This document shows, piece after piece, positions 32,596 through 41,571 of a stretch of 64,000 nt of DNA. The notes below the pieces were generated by a model. It was not told the origin of the DNA. It did no database searches and was given only the letters and a program-made list of their open reading frames with translations. This stretch comes from Solibacillus sp. R5-41 (lineage in GTDB: Bacteria > Bacillota > Bacilli > Bacillales_A > Planococcaceae), in NCBI RefSeq assembly GCF_002736105.1, contig NZ_CP024123.1:1170001-1234000 (forward strand), written 5' to 3'. A program made the position numbers and the translations under genes. Numbering within the stretch: the stretch's first letter is position 1; each line of letters starts with the position of its first letter.

Positions 32596-33613
32596 TTTTT
32601 GGTTCCTCCCTTATTAAAGGTACTTTCACTTCTACGATGGTTCCTTCATTCGGCACGGAGACAATTTTATACGTACAGCCGATTTCCACAGCACGCTCAG
32701 CGATATTACGTAAGCCATATGAAGAGGTTTTATCTTCATCTATATCAAAGCCTAAGCCATTATCCTGAATTCGTAAAATGGCTAATTGATCGCGTGCAAT
32801 TAATAATAACTCGACTTCATTTGCTTTAGCATGACGAAGCGTGTTCGATAGGGCTTCCTGTGCGATGCGAAAAAGATGGTCTTCCTCAGTTTTTGACAAA
32901 GCGATTTCTTCGATTTGATAGTCAATATTGAAATACACTTTTTCCTGTAGTTCTAATATTAAATCCTCGAGTCCTTCTGCTAACGTTTTATTGTGCAATG
33001 CAACAGGGCGAAGATGTAAGAGAAGGGCGCGCATTTCAAGCTGTGCCTGTTGGACAACTTTTTCAACTTGGCCGAGCCGTTTTTGTGACTGTGCATCTTG
33101 CTCTTGTTCCGTTAATGCAGAGAGTAGCATCGAGGCCGCAAATAGTTGTTGAGAGACCGAATCATGAAGCTCACGTGCAAGTCGTTGACGTTCGGCAAGA
33201 AGGCGTTCTTGCACAATCGCATCATTTGTTTGCACTTTTTCCGTTGCTAAACGTTGTAATGAAGCACGTTGGGTTTCAATCAAATCATTGGCATCGCGCA
33301 ATGCCTTTTTTAGTGGGCCACTTGTTTTTTTTATACTTTCAGAAAAATTGGGTTCCGCAATTTTTTTGACGAAGCGGGTTGTCTTATTTTCTTTCAAAAT
33401 TAAGGAGATGCCCATCCAAGTCGAAATAACGAAACTAAGTGCTAATAATAGGGTAAGCATAATGGCAATAATGGGCACTTGATTGGAAGTAGCATCCCAT
33501 AAAAAACGCCAATTTTCTTCTATAGGTTCGCCTAAAATGGACAACAATAGCATAAATAGCATGATAGAAAAAGTGATGAATAACGTGAACATTCTGCTAA
33601 TAAATGCAATCAT
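32588..33613 (-). CDS. liaS: Sensor histidine kinase LiaS
   Basis: 341 residues: two N-terminal membrane segments (about 7-27 and 46-70) with a short extracytoplasmic loop between, a HAMP-like linker, the dimerisation domain with the phospho-accepting His in RELHDSVSQQLFA (HisKA_3), and a GHKL ATPase domain (RIAQEALSNTLRHA, IQDNGLGF, YGLRNIAERA). The short sensor loop is typical of intramembrane-sensing kinases, whose stimulus comes through LiaF. It overlaps liaF by four bases and liaR by eight. Confidence 0.93.
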   Translation of the reverse strand: MIAFISRMFTLFITFSIMLFMLLLSILGEPIEENWRFLWDATSNQVPIIAIMLTLLLALSFVISTWMGISLILKENKTTRFVKKIAEPNFSESIKKTSGPLKKALRDANDLIETQRASLQRLATEKVQTNDAIVQERLLAERQRLARELHDSVSQQLFAASMLLSALTEQEQDAQSQKRLGQVEKVVQQAQLEMRALLLHLRPVALHNKTLAEGLEDLILELQEKVYFNIDYQIEEIALSKTEEDHLFRIAQEALSNTLRHAKANEVELLLIARDQLAILRIQDNGLGFDIDEDKTSSYGLRNIAERAVEIGCTYKIVSVPNEGTIVEVKVPLIREEPKND

Positions 33614-34293
33614 CCGCGTTGCACCTCCACATCACCAATCCAAGAAGTAACATAAATGACAAGTACCCGTTTTGCATCCTTATCGCCATTGTCAAAGGAT
33701 AGTTGCTCATTGATAAGGCGTTTTGGATGATAATCAAAACAAGTCGCTTCTCCGTAAAGTGTGGAGTAATGGAGTTTAACGGTCACTTCATAAGGGACAA
33801 TGACACGAACTTTACCTAAAGATTGTTGAATCGAAATAATAGATTTCCCAGGAGGTAAAATGGTTTGCGTCACATCTAAAGTAATATCACCAATAAAACG
33901 TTGAATTTGAATGTCACGCCATTGGAATGCTTCCGTTTCAGCGGCGGTAGTCCCAATTAACTTATTTTGCTGAAGCTGCTCATTTAGCGGATGCTTAAAA
34001 ATTTCAATTTGTTCCTCTTTTTTCGTTAAATATTTATATAGGACAAAAACGAGAACTCCAATTATTAGAAGTCGAAGTGTCCATAAAGTGATAATGGCAA
34101 AAAATAATAAAATAATACCTAGCCAAAGAGTGATTTGTTTTTTCTTTTCCTTTTTGAAGCTAAAGACAACGAGTGCCAAACCAGCAATAAATAAAAAGAC
34201 GCTGCCATTATTAAATAGTGTCAATTCAACTAAAATAACTAACGCAAAACTGATGGCAATAACCGCAATTTGATCAGATGAAATTTTAGACAT
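33610..34293 (-). CDS. liaF: LiaF-type inhibitor of the LiaRS system
   Basis: 227 residues: four membrane segments in the first 105 residues, then a soluble C-terminal DUF2154/LiaF domain (IQRFIGDITLDVTQTILPPGK, VRVIVPYEVTVKLHYSTLYGE). In B. subtilis LiaF keeps LiaS inactive until the envelope is damaged. It lies between the PspA-type gene and liaS. ATG at 34293 after AAAAGGAGG. The B. subtilis gene liaG is missing from this operon. Confidence 0.88.
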   Translation of the reverse strand: MSKISSDQIAVIAISFALVILVELTLFNNGSVFLFIAGLALVVFSFKKEKKKQITLWLGIILLFFAIITLWTLRLLIIGVLVFVLYKYLTKKEEQIEIFKHPLNEQLQQNKLIGTTAAETEAFQWRDIQIQRFIGDITLDVTQTILPPGKSIISIQQSLGKVRVIVPYEVTVKLHYSTLYGEATCFDYHPKRLINEQLSFDNGDKDAKRVLVIYVTSWIGDVEVQRG

Positions 34294-34403
34294 GGGCTAA
34301 CCTCCTTTTAACGTGCAAAATGGAGAAAGTACGAGGACTTTCTCCTTATAGCAGTATAACATTGATCTTCATTCAACAGCATTCAAAATCAAGAGTTTAT
34401 TTT

Positions 34404-35033
34404 TTAAGAAAGCTCGATTAATTTTTGCTCTTTTTCTAATTGTGCTAAACGTGCTTCAAACGTTGTGACTTCATATTTTCGGTCGATATTTTGTGCTAAG
34501 TCGTCGATGTAAGTAGATAATTCATCGAAGTTTTCAGCCTTATTTTCCGTTAATACTTTGTCCATTTGGTGATGTGCACGTACAACATTTTCTTTCCCCA
34601 TTAATTGGAGTTGACGAACTTTCATATCTTTAATTTTATGCTTCATAGTTTCAAACTTGCGTTCTAGTGCAAAATATTCTTCATTTGCTGCTTCCATGCT
34701 TGCTAGTAAGGCTTGTTTTCGTGTGCCATAAGCGGCAACCTCATCATTTGCAAAGGCGATTAATGCCGCTTCTTCTGTAGTTATAGCAAGTGCTAGTTGT
34801 TTTTCGCGTTTTTCAAGCATTTCACCTGTTTGAATGAGCTGAGCTTCTAACTCTTTTTTCAGCTGTGCTTGACGCGTTAAAAGTTTGCCTGTTTGCTCCG
34901 TTTGTTTTTCAGCTTCTCGGATATACTGATTTAACATGGACAGAGGATTTTTTTCAACCTTTTTATCAAATAAATCGTGTAAATCTGCTTGGATTGAATA
35001 TTTTAATTTTACTAATAAGTTTTTCATCTTCAT
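34404..35033 (-). CDS. liaH: PspA/IM30-family phage-shock protein, LiaH type
   Basis: 209 residues, almost entirely alpha-helical and charged, with the family start LKYSIQADLHDLFDKKVEKN PLSMLNQYIREAEKQ (two adjacent parts) and long coiled coils. PspA-type proteins assemble into membrane-protecting oligomers. The neighbouring small membrane protein gene ends 7 bases before its start, as in liaIH. A further 110 bases separate it from liaF. ATG at 35033 with AAGGAGCGGATG upstream. Confidence 0.88.
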   Translation of the reverse strand: MKMKNLLVKLKYSIQADLHDLFDKKVEKNPLSMLNQYIREAEKQTEQTGKLLTRQAQLKKELEAQLIQTGEMLEKREKQLALAITTEEAALIAFANDEVAAYGTRKQALLASMEAANEEYFALERKFETMKHKIKDMKVRQLQLMGKENVVRAHHQMDKVLTENKAENFDELSTYIDDLAQNIDRKYEVTTFEARLAQLEKEQKLIELS

Positions 35034-35040
35034 CCGCTCC

Positions 35041-35397
35041 TTAGTTGTTTAATTTTGCCCATTCACGTTCGAAGTTTGTGAAAGGATCTTCTTCTTTCTT
35101 TTCTGTTGTTGAAAAAATTTCTACTTTTTCATTTTTACGTGATTTGTAAATGTAATAAAGAATCGCGATTGCAACTAATCCGATAAATCCTGGAATGTTC
35201 GATAATGCGCTAATTAATCCAGCAAGTGCTAAAACTAGGCTCATTACTTTTCCGAAAGTCGATGTGCTTTCTGTGTAATAATGTAAACCAGCCGCTAATA
35301 ATAAGCCGGAAACTAAAAGTCCTGCGACGGGTGCAAGTAAGACAAGTGCAACAAGTGCTGCAAAGAAACCTGCTGTGTATACGAATAGTTTTTTCAT
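35041..35397 (-). CDS. liaI: Small membrane protein, LiaI-like anchor
   Basis: 118 residues with three or four hydrophobic segments in the first 85 residues, rich in Ala, Leu and Gly, then a charged tail (KSRKNEKVEIFSTTEKKEED). By position, directly before the PspA-type gene, it corresponds to LiaI, the membrane anchor of LiaH. Sequence alone would not prove it. ATG at 35397 with GAGGAGGAAC upstream. First gene of the operon; the LiaR-controlled promoter should be upstream, around 35420-35510. Confidence 0.7.
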   Translation of the reverse strand: MKKLFVYTAGFFAALVALVLLAPVAGLLVSGLLLAAGLHYYTESTSTFGKVMSLVLALAGLISALSNIPGFIGLVAIAILYYIYKSRKNEKVEIFSTTEKKEEDPFTNFEREWAKLNN

Positions 35398-35611
35398 GTT
35401 TTGTTCCTCCTCGTTTAAGATATTTCTATCTTATCGCGTGTATAAGTTTTCGATAACGACCTGTAACTGTATTTTTGACTAGGTCTAGAGGCGGAGGGCA
35501 ACTAAGTCTGATTTGTCTTAAATTAATATATAGAAACGCCTATCTTTTTAGTGTATAATCCATCTTGGAGAGTTTTTCTCGGTATATTGGTAGTGGAGGA
35601 GGTTGGAAGTT

Positions 35612-35830
35612 ATGACATGGGCATGGATTTTAGGTATTGTAGTAGCATTAATCGCAGGTGTAGCAATTGGTTTCTACGCTGCTCGTCAATATATGATGAA
35701 GTATTTAAAAGAAAATCCACCAATTAATGAACAAATGATTCGTATGATGATGGCACAAATGGGACGTAAACCTTCTGAAAAGCAAGTACGTCAAATGATG
35801 TCACAAATGAACAAGTTCCAAGATAAATAA
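35612..35830 (+). CDS. yneF: YneF-family membrane protein
   Basis: 72 residues: one N-terminal membrane segment ([20 protein letters not shown]), then the family motif [31 protein letters not shown] (split across the region), ending in MSQMNK. UPF0154/YneF; membrane-associated, function unknown. ATG at 35612 chosen because GGAGGAGG lies nine bases upstream; a TTG at 35603 touches that site. Single gene with a terminator. Confidence 0.9.
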   Translation: MTWAWILGIVVALIAGVAIGFYAARQYMMKYLKENPPINEQMIRMMMAQMGRKPSEKQVRQMMSQMNKFQDK

Positions 35831-35838
35831 TGAAGTTG

Positions 35839-35877
35839 AAACTATCTTTGTAGAAATTTACAAGGGTAGTTTTTTTA
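35839..35877 (+). terminator. Terminator of yneF
   Basis: ACTATCTTTGTA (35841-35852) pairs with TACAAGGGTAGT (35859-35870) with G-T pairs, then T7. Confidence 0.75.
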
Positions 35878-35923
35878 TGTTCTTTTAAATGTTCTGAATT
35901 TATAAAAGTTTCTAAAAATAGTA

Positions 35924-35952
35924 TTGATTTTCAATATTCTTTGTAATAATAT
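35924..35952 (+). promoter_or_regulatory. Candidate sigma-A promoter of the cystine-type transporter operon
   Basis: TTGATT (35924-35929), 17-base spacer, TAATAT (35947-35952), 45 bases before the first gene of the operon. Confidence 0.5.
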
Positions 35953-35997
35953 AAAACTTATCAAATAACTAGGTTTTAAAGTTGGGAGGAAACAACA

Positions 35998-36786
35998 ATG
36001 AAAAAAATGTTTGCAGCACTTGCACTAGCGACATTGGCACTAGCGGCGTGTGGAGGGGAGGACGAGGCAACGAGCATAAATAAATTGAAGGAAATTGAAG
36101 ATGATGGTGTAATTCAAATCGGCTTAGAGGGAACATTTCCACCGTTTAGCTACCATAACGAAGCAGGTGATTTAACTGGGTTTGAATATGAAATTGCTGC
36201 TCAAATTGCGGAAGATTTGGGTGTGAAGGCAGAATTCATTGAAACAAAGTGGGATTCACTAATTGCTGGTTTAGATACAGATAAATATGATTTTGTAATT
36301 AATAATGTTTCGATTACAGATGAACGGAAAGAAAAATATGATTTTTCGATTCCATACATGGAATCTGTAGCCGTACTTGCTGTAAACAAAGACAAATCAG
36401 ATATTACTAAAATTGAAGATTTAGATGGAAAAAAGGCAGCCCAAACGATCACGAGTAATTTTGCGAAAGATGCGGAGGCATTAGGAGCAGAGATTGTTCC
36501 GGCAACCGATTTAACAAGTTCGATTGAATTAGTCCTACAAGGGCGTGCAGACGGGACGATTCATGACCGCGTGACGTTTTTAACGTATTTACAAGAACAG
36601 TCAGATGCAAAGTTAAAAATTGTAGAGGGCTCAACAAGTTCATCTAATATTGCATTAATTTTAAATAAAGACAACGAACAATTCCGAAAAAAGTTAAATG
36701 AAATCATTCAAAATCGAACGGAAGATGGCACATTTGCGGCCATCTCAGAAAAGTACTTTGGAGAAAATATTATTTCGAATGACTAA
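35998..36786 (+). CDS. tcyA: Amino acid ABC transporter substrate-binding lipoprotein, cystine type
   Basis: 262 residues. Signal peptide with lipobox LALAAC (Cys18), then a family 3 solute-binding protein: IQIGLEGTFPPFSYHNEAGD, LIAGLDTDKYDFVINNVSIT and ERKEKYDFSIPYMES are close to the cystine-binding TcyA/FliY group. It would capture the substrate outside the membrane. Permease and ATPase genes follow in the same direction, with an unusual 179-base gap before the permease; luxS follows the ATPase, which supports a sulfur amino acid role. ATG after GGGAGG. Specificity inferred. Confidence 0.8.
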   Translation: MKKMFAALALATLALAACGGEDEATSINKLKEIEDDGVIQIGLEGTFPPFSYHNEAGDLTGFEYEIAAQIAEDLGVKAEFIETKWDSLIAGLDTDKYDFVINNVSITDERKEKYDFSIPYMESVAVLAVNKDKSDITKIEDLDGKKAAQTITSNFAKDAEALGAEIVPATDLTSSIELVLQGRADGTIHDRVTFLTYLQEQSDAKLKIVEGSTSSSNIALILNKDNEQFRKKLNEIIQNRTEDGTFAAISEKYFGENIISND

Positions 36787-36832
36787 TAACGATGGAGTCG
36801 TCGTGGTGGATGTCAACGATTTTGAAAGGAGG

Positions 36833-36847
36833 CCTGCACGATGCAGG
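36833..36847 (+). repeat. Small hairpin between transporter genes
   Basis: CCTGCA CGA TGCAGG, 15 bases, in the 179-base gap after tcyA. No T-run follows. It may protect or process the tcyA message and so set a higher level of the binding protein than of the permease, a common arrangement. Confidence 0.35.
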
Positions 36848-36965
36848 TCAGTTAGCCGTTGTCACATGGATGCGACGGACATAGGCAAACATCCTGTGCG
36901 AGCACAATTCTAAAACCTAACGCAATTAAGCCGAAGCATAATTGAAAGAAAGGAAGTGGTAATCA

Positions 36966-37625
36966 ATGAGTAGGGAAATGCAAATAGCACTTGACTCTAT
37001 TTGGCCGATTTTGAAAGCGGGACTAATTGTGACGATTCCGCTTTCACTCGTTGCTTTTGCGATTGCCTTAGTAGTTGCGGTTTTGACGGCGCTAGCCCGC
37101 ATTTCAAATTATAAAGTTTTGCGTGGTATTTTCGGAATTTATGTATGGATTTTCCGTGGAACGCCAGTGCTTGTGCAACTATTTATCGTATTCTTTGGAT
37201 TTCCAAAAGCAGGAATAACACTGGATGCATGGACGGCCGCGATTATTACATTTTCTTTAAACACAGGTGCATATGCATCGGAATCGATTCGTGCTTCAAT
37301 TTTAGCGATTCCAAAAGGGCAATGGGAAGCAGCTGAATCACTAGGGATGACGTATTGGCAAGTATTGCGTCGTGTAATTGCGCCACAAACCATTCGCATT
37401 TCATTGCCACCTATTACGAATGACTTTATTGATTTAGTAAAAGGGACGTCGCTTGTTGCCAGCATTACGCTAGCGGATATGTTTATGATCGGACAACAAA
37501 TCACAGCACGTACATATGAGCCTTTACTTATTTATTCGCTGTGTGCAGTTATTTATTTAATTTTTATAAGTTTTTTGATGTTTTTACAAGGTAGGCTTGA
37601 AAAATATGCGTCTAAATATGTATAA
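36966..37625 (+). CDS. tcyB: Amino acid ABC transporter permease, cystine type
   Basis: 219 residues with five membrane segments (first at about 16-38). The His/Glu/Gln permease family signature is present: YVWIFRGTPVLVQLFIVFFG and the EAA loop EAAESLGMTYWQVLRRVIAPQ. It forms the membrane channel with the ATPase encoded 17 bases downstream. ATG at 36966 with AAGGAAGTGG upstream. Substrate type inferred from the binding protein. Confidence 0.85.
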   Translation: MSREMQIALDSIWPILKAGLIVTIPLSLVAFAIALVVAVLTALARISNYKVLRGIFGIYVWIFRGTPVLVQLFIVFFGFPKAGITLDAWTAAIITFSLNTGAYASESIRASILAIPKGQWEAAESLGMTYWQVLRRVIAPQTIRISLPPITNDFIDLVKGTSLVASITLADMFMIGQQITARTYEPLLIYSLCAVIYLIFISFLMFLQGRLEKYASKYV

Positions 37626-37642
37626 GAAAGGAGTGGCTTCGT

Positions 37643-38383
37643 ATCGTAAAGTTTCAGCAAGTAACTAAATATTTTGGGCAGCAAGAAGCGTTGAAAAATA
37701 TTAATTTGACCCTTAATAAAGGTGAAACAACGGTTATTTTAGGTCCTTCTGGCTCTGGGAAGTCCACCCTTCTTAGATGTATTAACTTGTTAGAAAAGCC
37801 AGAAAAAGGTACGATTTCTATAGATGACATTATGATTGATTTAACAAAACCTGTAGAGAAAAAGGATACATTGGCAATTCGTCAACGCACAGCGATGGTG
37901 TTCCAAAGTTTTAATCTATTTCCACATATGAAAGTGCTTGAAAATGTCATTGAAGGACCGGTAACTGTTCTAAAAGAACAAAGGGTAAACGCTGTGACGA
38001 AAGGTCAATTATTACTGGCAAAAGTAGGCCTTAGCCATAAAATGGACAGCTATCCTTCGAAATTGTCAGGCGGGCAACAGCAACGAGTCGCAATTGCGCG
38101 GGCTTTGGCGATGGAGCCGAAGTTTTTACTATTTGATGAACCGACAAGTGCACTAGACCCAGAATTAGAAGGCGAAGTGTTGAAAGTGTTAAAGGATCTT
38201 TCAGAAGAAGAAAAGTCCATGATAATCGTGACGCATAATTTAAATTTTGCACGCGAAGTAGCGGACCGAATTTTATTTTTAGAACATGGCGAAATTGTTT
38301 TTGATGGTGCGACTGCCCACTTTTTCGAGCAAAATGACAATATTCGCATCAAATCATTTATTCAATCAATGCAATTCATTTAA
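37643..38383 (+). CDS. tcyC: Amino acid ABC transporter ATPase, cystine type, apparent ATC start
   Basis: ATPase with GPSGSGKSTLL (Walker A), LSGGQQQRVAIARAL (signature), LLFDEPTSALDPE (Walker B) and THNLNFA (switch His). The family begins with M-x-x-F-x-x-V-x-K-x-[YF]-G about 16 residues before the first LKNI. Here that reading is (I/M)VKFQQVTKYFGQQEALKNI, starting with ATC at 37643; no ATG, GTG or TTG exists upstream in frame after the permease stop. AAGGAG (37628-37633) lies nine bases before the ATC. The next usual start, TTG at 37691, has no ribosome site and would remove the first beta-strand and the aromatic A-loop residue. So ATC initiation is the best reading. Confidence 0.8.
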   Translation: MVKFQQVTKYFGQQEALKNINLTLNKGETTVILGPSGSGKSTLLRCINLLEKPEKGTISIDDIMIDLTKPVEKKDTLAIRQRTAMVFQSFNLFPHMKVLENVIEGPVTVLKEQRVNAVTKGQLLLAKVGLSHKMDSYPSKLSGGQQQRVAIARALAMEPKFLLFDEPTSALDPELEGEVLKVLKDLSEEEKSMIIVTHNLNFAREVADRILFLEHGEIVFDGATAHFFEQNDNIRIKSFIQSMQFI

Positions 38384-38417
38384 TTAATTTTAACGGAATT
38401 TAAAGGAGGAACAAACA

Positions 38418-38891
38418 ATGGCAACAGAAAAAACAAATGTAGAAAGCTTTGATTTAGACCATACGAAAGTGGTCGCACCGTATGTACGTCTGGCAGGTAC
38501 GAAGCAAGGTCAGCACGGGGATGTTGTAACAAAGTATGATATTCGCATTAAACAACCAAATAAGGCGCATATGGAAATGCCGGCTCTCCATTCATTAGAA
38601 CATTTAATGGCAGACCGTATCCGCAATCATTCTGACGCTGTCGTGGATCTTTCGCCAATGGGTTGTCAAACAGGCTTTTACGTTTCATTTTTAAACTATG
38701 ATGATTATGAAGGCATTTTAACTATATTAGAGAAGACTGCACAAGATGTACTCGCTGCAACTGCTGTACCTGCATGTAATGAAGTGCAATGTGGATGGGC
38801 TGCGAGTCATAGTTTAGAAGGTGCACAAGCATTAGCGCAAGAATTTTTAGAAAAACGGAATGAATGGCATATAATATTTAAAGTGGAATAA
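38418..38891 (+). CDS. luxS: S-ribosylhomocysteine lyase (AI-2 synthase)
   Basis: 157 residues. Splits S-ribosylhomocysteine into homocysteine and DPD, the autoinducer-2 precursor, as part of S-adenosylhomocysteine recycling. The metal ligands are seen in HSLEH (residues 55-59 region) and [11 protein letters not shown], preceded by ACNEVQ. It follows the cystine-type transporter by 34 bases with AAAGGAGG upstream of its ATG, so it may share the transcript, which would link cysteine supply and the activated methyl cycle. Ends in a strong terminator. Confidence 0.97.
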   Translation: MATEKTNVESFDLDHTKVVAPYVRLAGTKQGQHGDVVTKYDIRIKQPNKAHMEMPALHSLEHLMADRIRNHSDAVVDLSPMGCQTGFYVSFLNYDDYEGILTILEKTAQDVLAATAVPACNEVQCGWAASHSLEGAQALAQEFLEKRNEWHIIFKVE

Positions 38892-38902
38892 TCGGCTAAA
38901 TA

Positions 38903-38947
38903 AAAAGGAATGGAAAATCACAAACAGTGGATTTCCATTCCTTTTAT
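38903..38947. terminator. Terminator of luxS, shared with the convergent hydrolase gene
   Basis: AAAAGGAATGGAAA.TCAC (38903-38921) pairs with GTGG.TTTCCATTCCTTTT (38927-38944). A- and T-runs lie on both sides. Confidence 0.8.
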
Positions 38948-38949
38948 TT

Positions 38950-39906
38950 TTATACTAACGGATCTCCCTCTAGGTTATTCCAATAATTTCCGACGAAATC
39001 TTGTAAAAACTTAGTGATTACTTGCTCGTATTCAAATGGCGATACATTGAACGATTGTGCGTGAGCGCCGTCCTTAAATATTTTTAACATTTTTGCATCC
39101 GGCTTCGCATCAAAAAGCTGTTCCGTCATAGTAGACGGGATAAAATCATCGGGCTCACTATGAATAAATAACGTAGGTTTCCTTATATTTTTTACAGCCA
39201 ACTTAGGATTTACATGATCAAACGAATAGCCTTCACGCAGTCGAATAAAAATATTAGTAAAATGGATGGCAAACTTAAAATCGATGGATATGGAATTTTT
39301 GATAATGCGCGCAAGTAATTCACGGAAATCTGAAAATGCGCAATCCGAAATATAAAAAGATGCATTATCCTCGACCGTACCTGCATAGAGCAAAGTCGTT
39401 GCAGCGCCCATGGATTCGCCGTGAATGCCTAACAATGCATTCTCACCGATAATAGCCTTTACCGCTTGCACAATCGCTTGTAGATCATATTTTTCATAAT
39501 GACCATAACTAGTCGTTTTACCCCCAGAATCTCCGTGGCGGCGATGATCATAAACGACCGTGTTAAAGCCTAGTCTTTCGTACATGCGTGCATATTTAAT
39601 CGAATTCATTTTACTTTCGGTCACGCCATGGCAAATAATCATCGTATTTTTTGTCGTTAGGGGCTTTAGAAAAATCCCTTTTATTGTGTAATCGTTCGGG
39701 GATTGGATTGTTAATTCTTCTTTTAAACAGCCATTAAACCATGCTTCGTCAAATCTTTTTGCTTTCACTTCACGATCATAGATGAAGGCTGCATCTTTAG
39801 GTTTAATATACATTAATCGGTTTGTTAGCATAATTCCTGAAACAGCCGTTGCGGTAGCTAAAAAAGTTGTCGCGATACTAGAAGCTAACATAAATTTCTT
39901 TTTCAT
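38950..39906 (-). CDS. yqkD: Alpha/beta hydrolase, YqkD type
   Basis: 318 residues: an N-terminal membrane anchor (residues 6-28), then an alpha/beta-hydrolase domain. Catalytic residues: Ser in GIHGESMGAA, an Asp in SEPDDFIP and a His in DGAHAQSF; MIICHGVTESKMNS is the oxyanion region. Substrate unknown. In B. subtilis yqkD lies next to yqkE, yqkF and nudF, and the same four families are found together here. ATG at 39906 chosen because GAGGTG is at the right distance; a GTG at 39915 overlaps it. Confidence 0.85.
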   Translation of the reverse strand: MKKKFMLASSIATTFLATATAVSGIMLTNRLMYIKPKDAAFIYDREVKAKRFDEAWFNGCLKEELTIQSPNDYTIKGIFLKPLTTKNTMIICHGVTESKMNSIKYARMYERLGFNTVVYDHRRHGDSGGKTTSYGHYEKYDLQAIVQAVKAIIGENALLGIHGESMGAATTLLYAGTVEDNASFYISDCAFSDFRELLARIIKNSISIDFKFAIHFTNIFIRLREGYSFDHVNPKLAVKNIRKPTLFIHSEPDDFIPSTMTEQLFDAKPDAKMLKIFKDGAHAQSFNVSPFEYEQVITKFLQDFVGNYWNNLEGDPLV

Positions 39907-40096
39907 CGTTCGCACCTCACTTGTTTTAGTAATTTCCTATTTGAAACACTATAATACAACAGAAAACACAAATTATTTAAGTAGAAAAAATAAACCTATC
40001 TCGAAAATATTCGGAATGTTTGTTAAAATTATGCTGACGGATGAATTTTAAACATTCGCTTAACAAAGGGAACTGACAAGCAAAGGGGGAAAATTT

Positions 40097-41278
40097 GTGT
40101 CACAAGAAGTCGTAATTGTAAGTGCAGTACGTACAGCAATTGGTGCATTTCAAGGAACGTTAAAAGATATTGCAGCGCCGGTTTTAGGTGGGATTGTAAT
40201 GAAAGAGGCTCTACAACGAATTAACTTAGATCCTAATTTAGTAGATGAAGTAATTATGGGGAATGTGTTAGCAGCAGGTTTGGGACAAAATTCAGCACGT
40301 CAAGCGAGCATACATGCAGGCTTACCGAATGAAGTGTCGGCAATGACTATTAATAAAGTATGTGGTTCAGGTTTAAAAGCGGTGCATTTAGCGGCTCAAG
40401 CAATTGCAGTTGGGGATGCAGATATTATTATTGCGGGCGGCTTTGAAAATATGAGCCAAGCACCATATGTTTTACAAAATGCACGTGAAGGTTTCCGAAT
40501 GGGTGACCAAAAGGTTGTTGACACAATGATTAAAGATGGCTTATGGTGTGCATTTAATGACTACCATATGGGCGTTACGGCTGAAAATTTATGCGATTTA
40601 CATCAAATTACAAGAGAAGAGCAAGATGACTTTTCTGCACGCTCACAAGCACGTGCCGCAGCGGCCATTGCAGCAGGCAAATTTTCAGATGAAATTGTGC
40701 CAGTTGAAATTCCGCAACGAAAAGGGGAGCACATTGTTTTTGCACAAGATGAATATGTGAAGCCAAATTCGACAACGGAAAAACTAAGTACGTTACGACC
40801 GGCTTTTAAAAAAGAAGGTTCGGTTACAGCTGGCAATGCATCGGGAATTAATGATGGCGCGGCAGCTGTAATTGTTATGTCAAAAAAGCGTGCACTTGAG
40901 CTTGGTTTGACGCCAATGGCCACAATTTTAGCCAATGCGAGTGCAGGTGTTGATCCGTCCATTATGGGGGTAGGACCGGTTCAAGCTGTGAAAAAGGCGT
41001 TGTCAAAATCAAATTTAACGTTAGAACAGATGGATTTAATTGAAGCAAATGAAGCGTTTGCTGCACAAGCGATAGCAGTTGATCGCGAACTTGCCTTCAA
41101 TCATGATAAACTAAATGTAAATGGTGGCGCGATTGCACTCGGACATCCAATTGGAGCGAGTGGCGCACGTATTTTAGTCACGCTTTTACATGAGATGCAA
41201 AAGCAGGATGCAAAGCTTGGTCTTGCTACTTTATGCATCGGAGGCGGGCAAGGTGTCGCAACAATCGTCCAACGCTAA
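40097..41278 (+). CDS. Acetyl-CoA C-acetyltransferase (thiolase)
   Basis: 393 residues, full-length biosynthetic-type thiolase. The nucleophile Cys is in [12 protein letters not shown], the active-site His in [13 protein letters not shown] and the second Cys in TLCIGGGQG. It condenses or cleaves acetyl-CoA/acetoacetyl-CoA in the cytoplasm. GTG at 40097 preceded by AAAGGGGGA. The neighbouring genes (yqkD, yqkE) are not metabolic partners, so the pathway (mevalonate, fatty acid or butanoate) cannot be told. Often labelled thlA, atoB or mmgA. Confidence 0.92.
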   Translation: MSQEVVIVSAVRTAIGAFQGTLKDIAAPVLGGIVMKEALQRINLDPNLVDEVIMGNVLAAGLGQNSARQASIHAGLPNEVSAMTINKVCGSGLKAVHLAAQAIAVGDADIIIAGGFENMSQAPYVLQNAREGFRMGDQKVVDTMIKDGLWCAFNDYHMGVTAENLCDLHQITREEQDDFSARSQARAAAAIAAGKFSDEIVPVEIPQRKGEHIVFAQDEYVKPNSTTEKLSTLRPAFKKEGSVTAGNASGINDGAAAVIVMSKKRALELGLTPMATILANASAGVDPSIMGVGPVQAVKKALSKSNLTLEQMDLIEANEAFAAQAIAVDRELAFNHDKLNVNGGAIALGHPIGASGARILVTLLHEMQKQDAKLGLATLCIGGGQGVATIVQR

Positions 41279-41300
41279 TAAAATTGTAGGTGAATAAAAG

Positions 41301-41555
41301 ATGGCAAGGAAAAAACAACAACAAACGAACAATGGATTTGAGCTACCGAAAGAAAAGGCGGCAACATTAGCTGATCAGTTAGGTGGTGATGTGCTGGCGA
41401 AATTGAAGGCAGCCAAAAAAGATATGCTTGCGGAAGAAAAGGTTCAAGAAGAAGAGCGTATCGCAAAAGCTGCATTTGAACGCAAGCAACGCGAGAAAAA
41501 TATGAGTTTTGAAGAGCTGTTAGATCAATACGGTAATAAAGGTTCGAAATTTTAA
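41301..41555 (+). CDS. yqkE: YqkE-family protein (DUF3886)
   Basis: 84 residues, highly charged and helical, with the family ending SFEELLDQYGNKGSKF. Cytoplasmic, function unknown. In B. subtilis it is beside yqkD and yqkF, as in this window. ATG at 41301 has only a weak ribosome site (GTAGGTG). Follows the thiolase gene by 22 bases and ends at a bidirectional terminator. Confidence 0.85.
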   Translation: MARKKQQQTNNGFELPKEKAATLADQLGGDVLAKLKAAKKDMLAEEKVQEEERIAKAAFERKQREKNMSFEELLDQYGNKGSKF

Positions 41556-41571
41556 TTTCATAAAGGAAATT

